From Choristoneura fumiferana (Eukaryota; Arthropoda; Insecta; Lepidoptera; Tortricidae), in NCBI RefSeq assembly GCF_025370935.1, contig NC_133473.1:21501391-21565390 (forward strand): DNA of 64,000 bases, read 5' to 3'. Each line of letters opens with the position of its first letter. Positions within the stretch are counted from its first letter, which is position 1. The translations under genes and the position numbers were made by a program. Positions 19,930 to 30,071 of this stretch are shown piece by piece. The notes below the pieces were generated by a model. That model was not told where the DNA came from. It saw nothing but the letters and a program-made list of their open reading frames with translations, and did no database searches.

Positions 19930-20165
19930 TACCCCTACCTTAATTATTAAAAAAAATTGGTTTCTTTTGCTAAGTCAGTACCTGATTCTATTTGATTATT
20001 AACTTTACACTCTTAATTTGCACTTGTCAGTTGTACTTCGCCGTTTTGCTAAAACATTAAACTGGCGTATACTGCATTCATAGTTTTTAAACTGGGGACA
20101 GTTAAAAAGGTATAAAAAAACATACACACAACCGGCTTTTAGTTGTTTAATTACCATCTTGTATT
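19930..20165. mobile_element. P-type TIR element, decayed copy
   Basis: TTGCTAAGTCAGTACCTGAT, TTTGCACTTGTCAGTTG, AACTGGCGTATACTGCATTC and a terminal CTTTTAGTTGTTTAATTACC. Matches the order in 20830-21165, and the mirror image of 46230-46500. Confidence 0.5.
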
Positions 20166-20828
20166 ATCTACCAGCTATCTAATCTACTCATACAAACATC
20201 AACACAGATAAATAAACTACCGTCCACAAATTATAACGACATAAATATTAAATTACTAACTTCACAGCGAAATTAAATTTTCATCACTTTAATCATCACA
20301 GATTAAACTTGATTCAAATAAACATCATTTCAAACAAGTTCTTAAACAGAATGACAATAATTACTTCGACGCGTTTTAAATAAAAAAATGATTACGACAG
20401 ATGATGCTACTGTAATAGTAACACAGATCGATAAAGGATCATCTTTGTTTCTCCAATTGCAGCTTTAACTTGTGGTTTTAAGGTCACTTTTTGGTAAGGC
20501 TTTTAACTGGAACTCAAATTGAAATCTCAAATGCACTGTGTCACATTATTTTATTATAAAATAAACTTTTTTAAGGTTTTGATTCGAATCATTCAAGATT
20601 GAACTTTGATTAACAGCATAATTTAATACTGACGCTTAATTTCATACATTAAGAATTTTGAGCGCATAAGATATACACTAGCTTTATCGTTTTTCCCGTG
20701 AGCAAAAGGGCTGCAAACATAAACTTGCTAAGTTCGAGTGCCGTATTAATTTAAAAGTAAGTACATTAAGGACACCTTAACAGCCATTTTTTTATGTCAA
20801 GTAAGTTTAAAATACCTTAATTATCTTT
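20166..20828. other. AT-rich non-coding stretch
   Basis: No family recognised; it separates two P-type copies in direct orientation. Confidence 0.35.
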
Positions 20829-20829
20829 A

Positions 20830-21165
20830 AAAATATTCGTACCTATATTTTGTGAAGTCAGTAATTCCACTTAATTTCTAACACTCGTAATTTGATCTTG
20901 ACAGTAAAGTTGCGGTTCGTCGTTTTTAGAAGAAAATGAAACAGTCAGCAAAACGGCCAGTATTAAATTATCTTAAGCAACCTCGCTAAAACATTCAAGT
21001 GGCGTATGCTGCATTCGTAATTTTTAAGACTGGGCACAGTGTGGCACAGTGATAAAGGAATTAAAAAAACATGGCCTACTTTAAACTATCGCGATCGATT
21101 CTGCTCTCGATTCTGAACAAATCTTCAAGGTTTTCAGTTATTTAATTTACACCCTTCTTAAGGAC
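20830..21165. mobile_element. P-type TIR element, second copy
   Basis: TGAAGTCAGTAATTCCACTT, AAAACGGCCAGTATTAAATT, AGTGGCGTATGCTGCATTCG, AAGACTGGGCACAGTG, GATTCTGCTCTCGATTCTGA and a terminal GGTTTTCAGTTATTTAATTT. The same words, reverse-complemented, run through 46230-46500. Confidence 0.55.
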
Positions 21166-21169
21166 CCGG

Positions 21170-23115
21170 TAATAAAATCGCTCTCCAGAAAAGTAGCACT
21201 TTTCGAATTGTACTATTTTTCACTGGTGGCATAAAACTTTGTTTACCACAGTAGGATCCATACCGCCTCGCATACTTATTGGAAGTTCGAATGTAATGTT
21301 TGTCAGAACGATCGTTTGTCATAACTCTTATTTCTCTGGATCCAATAATAGTTCACAATTGTTATAAAACAAACCTAACCTAACATATAATTTTCTATAG
21401 GATGACCATATAAAAATTTCCAAAAACTCTATGGTTTCAGTGGGAAAAAAATTATAACAAACGATGATTCGGACAAAAATTATAGTACTAGCGAAGAGTA
21501 TGCGAACTTTAGCGCTCCCTTTATTACCATATCGGCATTACAATAAGTAGAAAAAATATGTGTTGAAAGTCATTAGGATCTGCTTCAAACAACTGTAGTT
21601 ATATTATAGCTTTGTTTTCTAACGGAAAACAAATTACGCACCCCGTAAAGTCTTTTGTTGCCAAACGAGAAAATAAATATTCAAGCAAAGTAAAAGATAT
21701 TTCTCAGGTCAAGGTCGAACGCTGAGTTCAAGAGCACGACTAATACTCACGTTATATTTGTGCTCAGTATATCACTTTCATGTCAATATAGAGAGAAAGG
21801 GATGAAAGTATCGAGAAAATTGGTATCAACTTGAGTTAGCTCAGTGCGGGGGAGGTACAAATTGAGATCGTCTGATATGTCAGGATATTGTTAGACTTGT
21901 TTTAAGATGGGATACCGTGTGAAGGATTGAAGTGAGGTTAAAAGGCGTTTCAAAACAACTTACTTTTTACCACGTTGAAGTGGAATAGCGTTTTTTTTAA
22001 ATTACATTCAGGCCAATCGTACTTCCGAAATATCTTTGTAATTTACGAAACTGCGGCTAGAAAATTCGAGCTTTTTTGCGTCTCGAATCTCAAAAGGAAA
22101 AAGTGAAACATTTAGGTAAATAAGATTTAAAAAAAAACTGTTTATTTAAACAAACGACTGTAGGTACTATTTATTCTCCTTAGCTTCTAATCTTAATTTT
22201 TTTTAAATTTTAACGAATGTAATTATAATATTAGTATGTCTGAAGACAAATTTATAATATTTACTTGTTCTGTAATATAACGAATAAAATGTTTTTTTTA
22301 TGTCATGTTTTTAGTTGTTTTTTTTTACTATTAGGTTAGGTTATTTACTACTCAACTCGTATCTCAAATTTAGCCTTATTCTTCAACATTAACGGATATT
22401 ATTTTTCTAAATGTAATTTCAATTGCAATTTATTTTGCTATTCATTTGTGTATAGACAGTATTTTTAATACGTAGAATTTTAGTTTTACTTAATTTATTT
22501 TACCCCATATTTAAGTTCAATAAATTATTTTATTCCTTAAACAACGACTCACGTTGTTCATAGAATCGCCGCCCCAATGCAGTACAGCTGACTGCAGCGC
22601 TCCGCAACAGCAGCGGTAGAAGTTTGAACTAGTACTTTTATTACACTACTCACCGTTAGATGGCGCTATTAAGGGAATCAGCTGAGAGTTTGGAGTTGTA
22701 GCTAATCATAATACCTACACGTTTTTTATGGTTCATAGGTACAACAGTTCAACATAATATGGTTTCATACCTCATGTGGAAAAAAGAAGCCTTTCTAGTA
22801 CTATTACTTCATTGTCTGCTTTCAGTCAAGACCCTTTGCTCAGGGACGCGTGGGGGGATCAAGTAGAAATAATATGGTATCGTATATTCTTACTCTTTAA
22901 ATACTTGGAGCTGTACAAAAATATGTACTTACTTACCCTAAAAATGTAGTTACGTGATCAAGAGATATAACTTTTGATATAATAGCACAGATAAAGGACA
23001 AATTCAAAACATTTACAAATCGGCAGAAAACAACTTTATTTTTATAGAAATACGGTAAAATAATTATTTAATTCAGGTGTTAGTTGTAATTCAGTAATAC
23101 TACTTATAAAGCACA
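21170..23115. other. Long repeat-poor AT-rich stretch
   Basis: Contains AACCTAACCTAACATATAAT (21372) and TTAGGTTAGGTTATTT (22330), both too short to be telomeric. A purine- and pyrimidine-run-rich region at 22110-22500 has no coding texture. Near 22660 there is TTAGATGGCGCTATTAAGG, a phrase common in lepidopteran repeats. Confidence 0.35.
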
Positions 23116-23119
23116 ATAG

Positions 23120-23776
23120 TACATCACTCTAGAGGCCGGGAAGTAGGGGGTTGCTGGCCAAGCAGATATAGACGGATAGGGATGCGAGGCCGGCAACCCC
23201 AGGTTCCGGCCGAGGCTTGTATAGTGCTTTTCTCAAACATTACATGAAATAAAATAAAATAAAAAACAAGAAATGAAGCTGGCGGGACGCTAGTCTGGTC
23301 GCCCTGTTCCTGTTGTGTGCGCGCATGTCGCGCTGGCTGCTGCGGCGGGCGGCGGCGGGGCGGCTGCGGGCGGTGTTGCTGGGCGTGGGCCGCGTGCGTG
23401 TCGCAGAGCGCGCGTTGAAACAAAAGATGGTCGCATTGCCGGCCAGCGCCTGCAAGGTGTATGAAATCTCTTTGAAATAGAAATAGAAATATTTATTCGC
23501 TAACGCACAGCAACAATATGCGAACTCGCGAAGCGGTCCCAGCTCAGCATAGTGTTGGCCGGGTAGGCCAACGCTGGTCTTCCGCTGTGACCGCTTGGCG
23601 ACTTCACGGAAGGCGACAAAATTGCAATAAAACCAAAATGTAATAATCAGGAACTTAAATGCAGGCCGCTAGAGTGACCGCGCGCAGGCAGGCGAGCCGC
23701 AGCGCCTGCAGCGCGATACTTCAGCCTATTATTTGTAACACAACGTCAATATTTCATGTCATGTTTGAGAAAACTT
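23120..23776. mobile_element. GC-rich element with inverted ends, SINE-type insertion inside
   Basis: CTTTTCTCAAACATTACATG at 23228 and TCATGTTTGAGAAAACTT at 23758 are inverted partners (about 25 bp). Between them are two very GC-rich patches (23280-23455 and 23660-23715) split by a Z-type repeat. Left of it a 13-bp stem, GGGGTTGCTGGCC with GGCCGGCAACCCC (23148-23201), forms a separate hairpin. A 60-codon plus-strand frame in the GC patch is not supported as an exon, because no pyrimidine tract or acceptor precedes it. Confidence 0.4.
23470..23640 (-). repeat. Z-type retroelement 3' end
   Basis: A GAAATAGAAATAGAAATA tail at left, then TTATTCGCTAACGCACAGC, GCGAAGCGGTCCCAGCTCAG, CAACGCTGGTCTTCCGCTGT. 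The plus-strand relative at 61565-61962 has CCAAGCGGTCACAGCGGAAG and a TTTCTTTC tail. Confidence 0.55.
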
Positions 23777-23779
23777 AAT

Positions 23780-24100
23780 TTCTTGCTATCTTTTACTTGC
23801 AAAACCGTCACTGCTGTGAATTCTCGTACTTGGCAGGTTCCTCAAAGAACCTTAAAGATTTGAAACATAATCCGCGGAACGATTTCGTTTAACTTGGGGA
23901 ATTTTTGCCGAACTTCCCGCGGCCATGAATATGCATTACCACCTGTCTTCATCGTCACTACGAGTACTAATTAGTATTAATATTCAAATGCTTAATTACT
24001 TTTTTGGGATTATGAAATATGGTTTCAAGTTTTTGGCACCTTGCGCACTGGACGGCCGCGACCACAAACCAGTGGCCGCAACGACAAGGTAAACTAATAT
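23780..24100. other. Non-coding stretch
   Basis: No recognisable content. Confidence 0.35.
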
Positions 24101-24115
24101 ACACAGATAAAATAA

Positions 24116-24415
24116 GCCGTGGTGGCCTAGTGGTTTGACGTATCGCCTCTCAAGCAGAGGTTCGTGGTTTCAAACCCCGGGCCGCACCTCTGAGTTTTTC
24201 GAAATTCATGGGCGAAATTACATTTGAAGTTTACCACGAACTTTACGGTGAAAGAAAACATCGTAGGGAAACCTGAAAACACCTGTGAAGTAATCAATGG
24301 TATATGTGAATTTTCCAATCTGCATTGGGCCCGCGTGGGAACTACGGCCCAAGCCCTCGCATTGTGAGAGGAGGCCTGTGCCCAGCAGTGGGACGTATAT
24401 AAGCTGGGATGATGA
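24116..24415 (+). repeat. tRNA-derived SINE, family S1, full length
   Basis: Head GCCGTGGTGGCCTAGTGG, B-box region GGTTTCAAACCCCGGGCCG, body GAAATTCATGGGCGAAATTA, CCCGCGTGGGAACTACGGCC, end GGGACGTATATAAGCTGGGA then GATGATG. ACACAGAT precedes (24101) and follows (24415) the unit, consistent with a target-site duplication. Confidence 0.85.
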
Positions 24416-24479
24416 CACAGATTATCATATTGAATGTAGCGCTGGTCGCAACGGCCAACTGGCCGTTTCATTCGTTATT

Positions 24480-24895
24480 TATTTGTCCTACTTAAATTAT
24501 AAATGAGATAGTTTGTGAGTGAATGTGTTTGTTACTTCTTCAAGCTAAAATAGCTGGACATCTGGAATAAAACATAAGCTACTTTTTATTACGAATTTCC
24601 GTGGGCAAGAACTGGATGAGACTGGCCGAGGATCGCGCTCAGTGGCGTGCAACTGGAGAGCCTATGTCCAGCAGTGGACTAAGATAGGCCGATGATGATG
24701 ATGATGATTCCCATGGAATAGGCACAAAATCTCGAAACAACAACCTCTGGTCTGAGTCATGAAATTTGACATGATTGTTTTTAATGTAATATCAATGAAA
24801 ACTATGATTGATTGGGAATTTTTGAAAATCCCAAAACTTTAATTCAGCTGCTGGATCTAATGATTTACGCGTTCGAAGCCGCGGGTAAACAATAG
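24480..24895 (+). repeat. T2-type repeat interrupted by RTE tail
   Basis: TTATAAATGAGATAGTTTGTG, AATAGCTGGACATCTGGAAT, then after the insertion AATCTCGAAACAACAACC, AATTCAGCTGCTGGATCTAA and GATTTACGCGTTCGAAGCCG. The inserted RTE tail is at about 24610-24712. Confidence 0.55.
24608..24712 (+). repeat. RTE-like LINE 3' end with (GAT)n tail
   Basis: The translation reads GKNWMRLAEDRAQWRATGE, the conserved last residues of an RTE-like reverse transcriptase, followed by the ATGTCCAGCAGTGGACT tip and GATGATGATGATGATG. Only about 105 bases, inserted into a T2 repeat. Confidence 0.65.
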
Positions 24896-24931
24896 TGAAT
24901 AATAATACTTACAGCATTACAGTAAAAAAAC

Positions 24932-25008
24932 ATTTTTTTTTTATTCGACTGGATGGCAAACGAGCAAGTTGGTCTCCTGATGGTAAGAGATCACCACCGC
25001 CCATCAAC
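24932..25008 (-). repeat. R3 repeat, 3' quarter
   Basis: TTTTTTTTATTCGACTGGAT, GGCAAACGAGCAAGTTGGTC, AAGAGATCACCACCGCCCAT. 5'-truncated. Confidence 0.7.
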
Positions 25009-25245
25009 AATGCACTATAAAATTTAATTACTTACTAAATACTTGTTTTTTTTGTTAATTTTATTGTGTTCTCTGTAATTTGCGAAGTGCGAATAAATAT
25101 TTATTTTCTATTTATATTCTATTCAATTAATACGTATTAAAAACTAATAAAGATAATGGAAAGTTGTCTTAAAACGACGGAGCCCTCCAGCCAGAAGTCG
25201 GAGCGTAGGAATGTCTGCTGGTGCTTTGCAGGCACTTGGAGTCTC

Positions 25246-25486
25246 ATCCTGTCCCCAGCTTATATACGTCCTACTACAGAACACAGGCCTCCTCTCATAA
25301 CGAGAGGACTTGGGCCGTAATTCCCACGCGGGACCAGTGCGAACCGAGAATATCATACGCATCATTGAATTACTTCGCAGGTTTTTGCAGGTTTCCGCAC
25401 GATGTTTCCTTTACCGTAAAGCTAGTGGTAAACTCTGAAGGTAATTATTTCGCAGACGAGTTTCTAAAAACTCAGACATGCGAGCT
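25246..25486 (-). repeat. tRNA-derived SINE, family S1, head missing
   Basis: CCCAGCTTATATACGTCCTA, AGAGGACTTGGGCCGTAATT, GAATTACTTCGCAGGTTTTT, AAACTCAGACATGCGAGCT. The tRNA-like head is absent: the family match ends at CGAGCT and an open frame begins in the SINE remnant. Confidence 0.7.
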
Positions 25487-25807
25487 AAAAGTAAATTATG
25501 CGTAAGTGCTATGTGTGTTCAAAAACATAGTTTTACTTCTAAATTACGTGTAAAGAGCATTTTGCAGCAGTGCCCTACTAAAATTAAATTAAATTTAACT
25601 ATCTATGAGTTGAACGAGTTTGTAACACGACTCGGACAGTTAACTTTGGAACTCGCAGTTAGTTCAAAACTTTATCCTGGCTTTTGTTTAAGAGAATTGA
25701 TTAAATCTGGAATTACTGTTGCTTCTGATACTGATAGCATTTTTGACGCCTGTGAGTTCGTTGTTTCTTTATTTGGTGGTCGCTTTGGTGGCCCTTCAGA
25801 GCAATGA
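25478..25807 (+). CDS. Uncharacterised 109-codon ORF
   Basis: ATG at 25478 to TGA, beginning in the last bases of the S1 remnant. From residue 35 onward the composition is protein-like (NEFVTRLGQLTLELA, then LRELIKSGI and FVVSLFGGRFGGPSEQ) with few low-complexity runs, unlike other frames here. No domain is recognised, no promoter or splice site is evident, and the first 25 residues come from repeat DNA, so the true start may be later. It could be a transposon or viral fragment, or chance. Confidence 0.25.
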   Translation: MRAKSKLCVSAMCVQKHSFTSKLRVKSILQQCPTKIKLNLTIYELNEFVTRLGQLTLELAVSSKLYPGFCLRELIKSGITVASDTDSIFDACEFVVSLFGGRFGGPSEQ

Positions 25808-25923
25808 CGTTATAAATTCGCTTAAAGGATAATTCCTAATATTGCATTGTATACAAATAATGAAAATATTACAATGAGGACACAGACGAGTTATAAAATT
25901 AAAAGAATCTATACTTTTTTTTC

Positions 25924-26118
25924 AGATGGCCGTTGGCACCGAAAAGTTCTCGAGTAGAGACCGCGGATCGGCAAGCGCAGCGTAGGACGTCCACCAACGA
26001 GATGGACGGATGACCTGGTTAAAGCCGCGGGTTCACGGTGCAACTGAAGGTCTATGGGGGAGGCCCATGTCCAACAGTGGACGTCCTACGGCTGAGATGA
26101 TGATGATCATGATACTTT
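25924..26118 (+). repeat. RTE-like LINE 3' end
   Basis: AGATGGCCGTTGGCACCGAA, GACCGCGGATCGGCAAGCG, GTCCACCAACGAGATGGACG, GGGTTCACGGTGCAACTGAA, then CAACAGTGGACGTCCTACGG and GATGATGATG. It codes for the tail of a reverse transcriptase with GxGKRSVGRPPTRWTDDL-like texture, already broken. Confidence 0.65.
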
Positions 26119-26318
26119 TTTTTTATTGTCCTTAGACCTATGTTCGAAGAGACTGTTTCAGTGGGCATTCAAAAAGTGAGCGTCCATTCTTCATTCATCG
26201 TTTAGAACATAATTTGTTGACTCCTGGAATGCAATACTGAATAATAGGGAAGACTGTACGAGTATGTAGGTTAACATCATACGTCTATCATTGGCACCAA
26301 AGTTTTACTCACCACAAT
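26119..26318. other. Non-coding spacer
   Basis: Nothing recognised between an RTE tail and the S1 copy. Confidence 0.35.
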
Positions 26319-26329
26319 AAAGCATAAAT

Positions 26330-26622
26330 CATCATCATCCCAGCCTATATACGTCCCACTGCTGGGCACAGGGCTTCTCTCAGAACAAGAGGGCTTGGGC
26401 CATAGTTCCCAGGCGGGCCCAGTGCGGATTGGGAACTTCGCACGCACCATTAAATCGCTTCGCAGGTTTGTGCAGGTTTCCTCACGATGTTTTCCTTCAC
26501 CGCAAAGCTCGTGGTAAATTTCAAATGTAATTCCGCACATGAATTTCGAAAAACTCAGAGGTGCGAGCCGGGATTCGAACCTCTGCTTGAGAGGCGATAG
26601 GTCAAACCACTAGGCCACCACG
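26330..26622 (-). repeat. tRNA-derived SINE, family S1, with clear target duplication
   Basis: AAAGCATAAAT stands at 26319-26329 and again at 26623-26633, an 11-bp target-site duplication. The unit runs from (CATCAT)CCCAGCCTATATACG to CTAGGCCACCACG on the plus strand. A short deletion has removed part of the B-box region (GGGATTCGAACCTCTGC). Confidence 0.9.
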
Positions 26623-26639
26623 AAAGCATAAATACAACC

Positions 26640-26950
26640 ATTAAATGTTTTAGCGAGTTGCAAACCATTTTAGATAATTTAATATCGGATGTTTTTCTGT
26701 TAGTTACATTCTTCCAAAAATGGCGATGCGCAACTGACAAGTTCAATTTATGAGTGTAGAGTTAGAAATCAAATAGAATTACTGTCTATCTATATAATAC
26801 TTACCAGTATTTTTATAAATTGATAAGGTATTCAAAACGATTTATAATACTAAATTAAAATAGAATAACAATGTGAATGTGTCTGATGTTTCAAATTTGA
26901 TGTTTTTACTCAGTTGTAAAACGCTTATATTCAAACAATCCTCTTTAAAA
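26640..26950. mobile_element. P-type TIR element, third copy (partial)
   Basis: TTTTTCTGTTAGTTACATTC, GCGCAACTGACAAGTTCAAT, TTATGAGTGTAGAGTTAGAA, CAAATAGAATTACTGTC. These match 46400-46500 in order and orientation. Confidence 0.5.
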
Positions 26951-26974
26951 AAAAAAGTACGAGTATGAGCGGAA

Positions 26975-27220
26975 GAATCCACGATCATATATACATACAT
27001 ACAACATTAATTAAACAGCAAAAAACGGCAGTAAAATCACGTTTGTTGTATGGGAGCCCCTCTTAAATATTTATTTTGTTCTTGTTGTTATAGCGGCCAC
27101 AGTTATACATAATCTGGGAAAATTCCAACTGTCTAACTATCACGGTTCATGAGATACAGCCTGGTGACAGACGGACGGACGGACAGCGAAGTCTTAGTAA
27201 TAGAGTCTCCGTTTTAAAAA
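26975..27220. repeat. GGGTTCCGTA-type element, internal part
   Basis: AGCAAAAAACGGCAGTAAAA, TCACGTTTGTTGTATGGGAG, TTGTTATAGCGGCCACAGTT, GACAGACGGACGGACGGACA. Reverse complement of parts of 13345-14012, uninterrupted at the site where that copy holds a SINE. Confidence 0.6.
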
Positions 27221-28080
27221 TATCCTAAGACACTACTGATGAGCGTATTTTAACACCTACGTAAAACTTGGGCCATCAACCTAATACCATTCTAAACCAT
27301 TAAAGGTTTAACAAGGAATCTAATTTGTAAAACAAACGGTTGCAAGTGCAAGATGCGGTCTTAAATTGAAATTAGTCGCAGCTATTAACTGGAAAGCATT
27401 AGGTCTTACGGGGTACAGAATAGACCTCATCACTTGTGCTGCAGAGGAACTAGATTGGCCCAAGTGCTGAGCGAACAACGACTTAGTATTTTGTGGTAAA
27501 ATTCAACAATTAAAAAATACTTATTGGGAAAAGAGACTTTTGGAATGCGTGAAGAATCTGTTAATAACCCTTGACGCAAAAAGAAGGGTGTTTGAGTTTG
27601 CTGCCAACGTCTGTCTGTGTGACTCTCAAACGCATGGAACGATTTCAATTCAGTTTTTTGTCGCGTAAAATTAAGTTTCCTTGATTCTTAGCTATTTAAA
27701 AAAAAATCGGTTTTGCCGAAGTTATTTATTTTTAATTCTTTTTGGAAGTTGGTAAGGTTATTTTTAATTTATATTCAAGTACGGAAACTAGGGATTTTTT
27801 GAAGTACGAATCTAGTTATTGAGAAAAAGGTTGAACAACGTCTCTATGATTATTAAATTTGTGTTGCAGGTGTCCATGGACGATGTTCATTGTTTTCCAT
27901 CAGAGGCCCTATTTAGTCTAACGCGCTAAGGATCACAATCATTTTCGCTATCTTTTTCTTTCACACAGTTTAGGATTAAGGTAGAAAAAGATGGTAAACG
28001 CGATCGCAAGCAACCGCGCGTTGAGCAATATGGCCTCCGGTAACCCAATGGCTTCTTCCATCGTTCGCTGGTTCCATCAG
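27221..28080. other. Mostly unassigned, with repeat scraps
   Basis: 27545-27640 holds a U-type scrap (CTTGACGCAAAAAGAAGGGT, AACGTCTGTCTGTGTGACTC). 27865-27912 holds a Y-type scrap (GTGTTGCAGGTGTCCATGG). The rest is AT-rich without a frame of interest. Confidence 0.4.
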
Positions 28081-28086
28081 CACCAT

Positions 28087-28212
28087 TACCATGAGTTTAC
28101 AGTGACCGTACTCGATAGCGACGGCGTAAATTATTTGTAGGGGCGCTGTACAATTCTCCATACAATAATTTACGCCGTCGCTATCGAGTACGGTCACTGT
28201 AAACTCATGGTA
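28087..28212. mobile_element. Hairpin element, perfect 49-bp arms
   Basis: 28087-28135 is exactly complementary to 28164-28212 (outer ends TACCATGAGTTTACAGTGAC and its partner). The loop is under 30 bases. Weaker pairing continues outwards (CAGCACCAT with GTGGTACAG), so the stem may be near 60 bp. No coding capacity. It could be a young MITE, a microRNA-like precursor, or an inverted duplication. Confidence 0.75.
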
Positions 28213-28224
28213 GTGGTACAGATG

Positions 28225-28478
28225 ACGAATTTGGGTGAATTTTGGCATGTAGATAGCTGGACATCCAGAATAACATAAAAGGCTACTTTATCCCAATATT
28301 CTCACGGGATTGGGATAGAATCTCGAAATTTCATCCGCTGGGTAGGTAAGTATAGTCTGGAAATTTGGAATGATTGTTTATATATAATGCAACGTCAATA
28401 AAAACCAGGATGTAACTTTTGGGAATTCCCCCCGGCATTCCAATTCAGCTGCTGGATCTTATTATTTACGCATGCGTA
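28225..28478 (+). repeat. T2-type repeat
   Basis: GATAGCTGGACATCCAGAAT, CCCAATATTCTCACGGGATT, CGAAATTTCATCCGCTGGGT, AATTCAGCTGCTGGATCTTA, ATTTACGCATGCGTAAGCAC. It starts 13 bases after the perfect hairpin. Confidence 0.6.
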
Positions 28479-28479
28479 A

Positions 28480-28940
28480 GCACTTGTATTGTAACAATAT
28501 CTCTTCTCGCAGTCGGGTCAAAAGTACTACGCTGAGCTGCAGCGTTGAATTTTGTTGTGGCGTCAGCACTACATGAAGCCTACCTGTTCCGTCTACCTCT
28601 CAGTACTTGCGTACCGCCCAAAAACCTAAAACCTGGAACAGTGCCACGGGCGCCGGTTATTAACAGTACGCCGCACTTGGCAGCCGGCGGCGTGACAAAT
28701 GAAGCTGACGTATTATGAAGAAACCACTACTGGCCAGATGGGATTTTAGATTGTATGGGATGGCCATTAAAAATATGGAAGTTCTTTCTTTTGCAGTTTG
28801 AATCTGATTGAAATGTACCTTAGTACAGATAGAAATGCAAGAGCCTTTGCAACTGATACTACAGCACTCAACTATAATAGTACTTTGTCAGCCCATATGG
28901 CAGATTTGTTTCTCTAACACATATTGTAATGATTAAAGAA
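28480..28940. other. Non-coding stretch
   Basis: A GC-richer patch at 28540-28700 (GCGCCGGTTATTAACAGTAC and GCCGGCGGCGTGACAAAT) has no supported frame. Confidence 0.35.
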
Positions 28941-29112
28941 GAGAAATTCTCATGGTCCGGCCAGGATCGTTTCTGCTGGATGAAACTCTTCAACGAATAA
29001 TAGCAGCAAGCGTAAGTATGAATATGTACTTTGGATGACAATGCAAGTAGTTATAGTGAACAAAAAGTAAGGTCAACAAAAAAACTTTAAATTTTTAGAA
29101 AAACTTATAGAT

Positions 29113-29392
29113 TCTTTTTTTTTATTCGAATAGATGACAAACGAGCAAGTGGGTCTCCTAAAGGTAAGAGATCACCACCGCCCATAAACATCTGCAACAC
29201 CAGGGTATTTCAGATACGTTGCCAACCAAGGGGCCTAACATGGGATACCTCAAGTGCCAGTAATTTCACCAGCTGTCTTACTCTCCACGCCGAAATACAA
29301 CAGTGCAAGCACTGCTGCTTCATGGCAGGATTAGCGAGCAAGATAGTGGTAGCAATCCGGGCGGACCTTGCACAAGGTCCTACCACCAGCAA
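29113..29392 (-). repeat. R3 repeat, full length
   Basis: From TTTTTTTTTATTCGAATAGA to GCAAGGTCCTACCACCAGC. The 5' edge (GGTGGTAGGACCTTGTGCAA on the minus strand) is intact. A short partial duplication, ACCACCTACCACCAG, follows. Confidence 0.75.
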
Positions 29393-29639
29393 AATGATAC
29401 CACCTACCACCAGATTATGACTAATCATAACCCTCAACAGCATTGTGATCACGTGGAGCAAAACTTTACGCTTCAAGCCTACCAGTGTTTTGTCCAAACG
29501 CATTACCCGTCTTAACGGCCCGCGTCGGCTTAGAGCCGGGATCAGAGCCGCCATTCCGCGGCCACCGCTGAGCCATCGGCCGTTGTTTATAGACCATTAG
29601 CGACCGGTCGCACAAAGTAACTGGAAACAGAAGACAGTA

Positions 29640-29766
29640 ACGCATCCGTAACTCAGCTTATGGTTTGGGTGCCCATGGGTGGCGGTGATTGCTTTCCATC
29701 AGGTGACCCACCTGCTCGTTTCCGCATATCGAGCTATCGCTTGAACAACCTAACCATAAAAAATAT
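29640..29766 (+). repeat. Y-type LINE/SINE 3' end
   Basis: GGTGCCCATGGGTGGCGGTG, ATTGCTTTCCATCAGGTGAC, CCACCTGCTCGTTTCCGC and a downstream A-run. The same ending occurs at 57665-57800 and 19456-19530. Confidence 0.6.
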
Positions 29767-30071
29767 ATTTATAATACAAGTTTTTTTTGCTGACTGTACT
29801 TTTTGTTGACTGTACTTGCATTGTCACCTAAACTACATTAGCATACCAAATTTCAAGTCGATGCTATTAACCGTTGAAGAGTTCCGTCCTGCGGAGACGA
29901 TCCTGGCTGGACTTCCAGGATGTCACTACTAGATTATTTTATTGTCATGAGATTTACATAACTATTCCAAATCTGACGAAGACGGACAGACAGACAATGG
30001 AACAGGTGAAAATAAATAAAAGCTTGTAAAAAAGAAGTACACAGACAAACAAATAAACTGGAGTCTTTATT

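Larger units (their letters stand above)
28945..29940. mobile_element. Inverted N-type repeats enclosing R3 and Y copies
   Basis: Left arm 28945-29105 (GGCCAGGATCGTTTCTGCTG, GAAACTCTTCAACGAATAAT, GGATGACAATGCAAGTAG) is the reverse complement of right arm 29765-29940 (AAGTCGATGCTATTAACCGT, TGAAGAGTTCCGTCCTGCGG, GACGATCCTGGCTGGACTTC). About 130-150 bp pair with moderate divergence. Between them sit an R3 copy and a Y-type tail. A lone third arm is at 45165-45310. It could be a TIR element or two opposite insertions. Confidence 0.45.

Noticed and set aside
20035..21075. Direct repeats about 950 bases apart as LTRs of a retrotransposon
   Set aside because: The repeated blocks are interior parts of P-type TIR elements, with no primer-binding site, polypurine tract or gag/pol between them.
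23270..23475. Plus-strand GC-rich frame ending ALKQKMVALPASACKVYEISLK, looking like a terminal exon
   Set aside because: A stop lies directly upstream, no pyrimidine tract or branch context precedes it, and the segment sits between inverted repeat words of a transposable element.
29210..29554. 114-codon minus-strand frame
   Set aside because: Its main part is translated R3 repeat; the same peptide texture appears at 3.2, 18.0, 44.0 and 59.3 kb, where it is broken differently.
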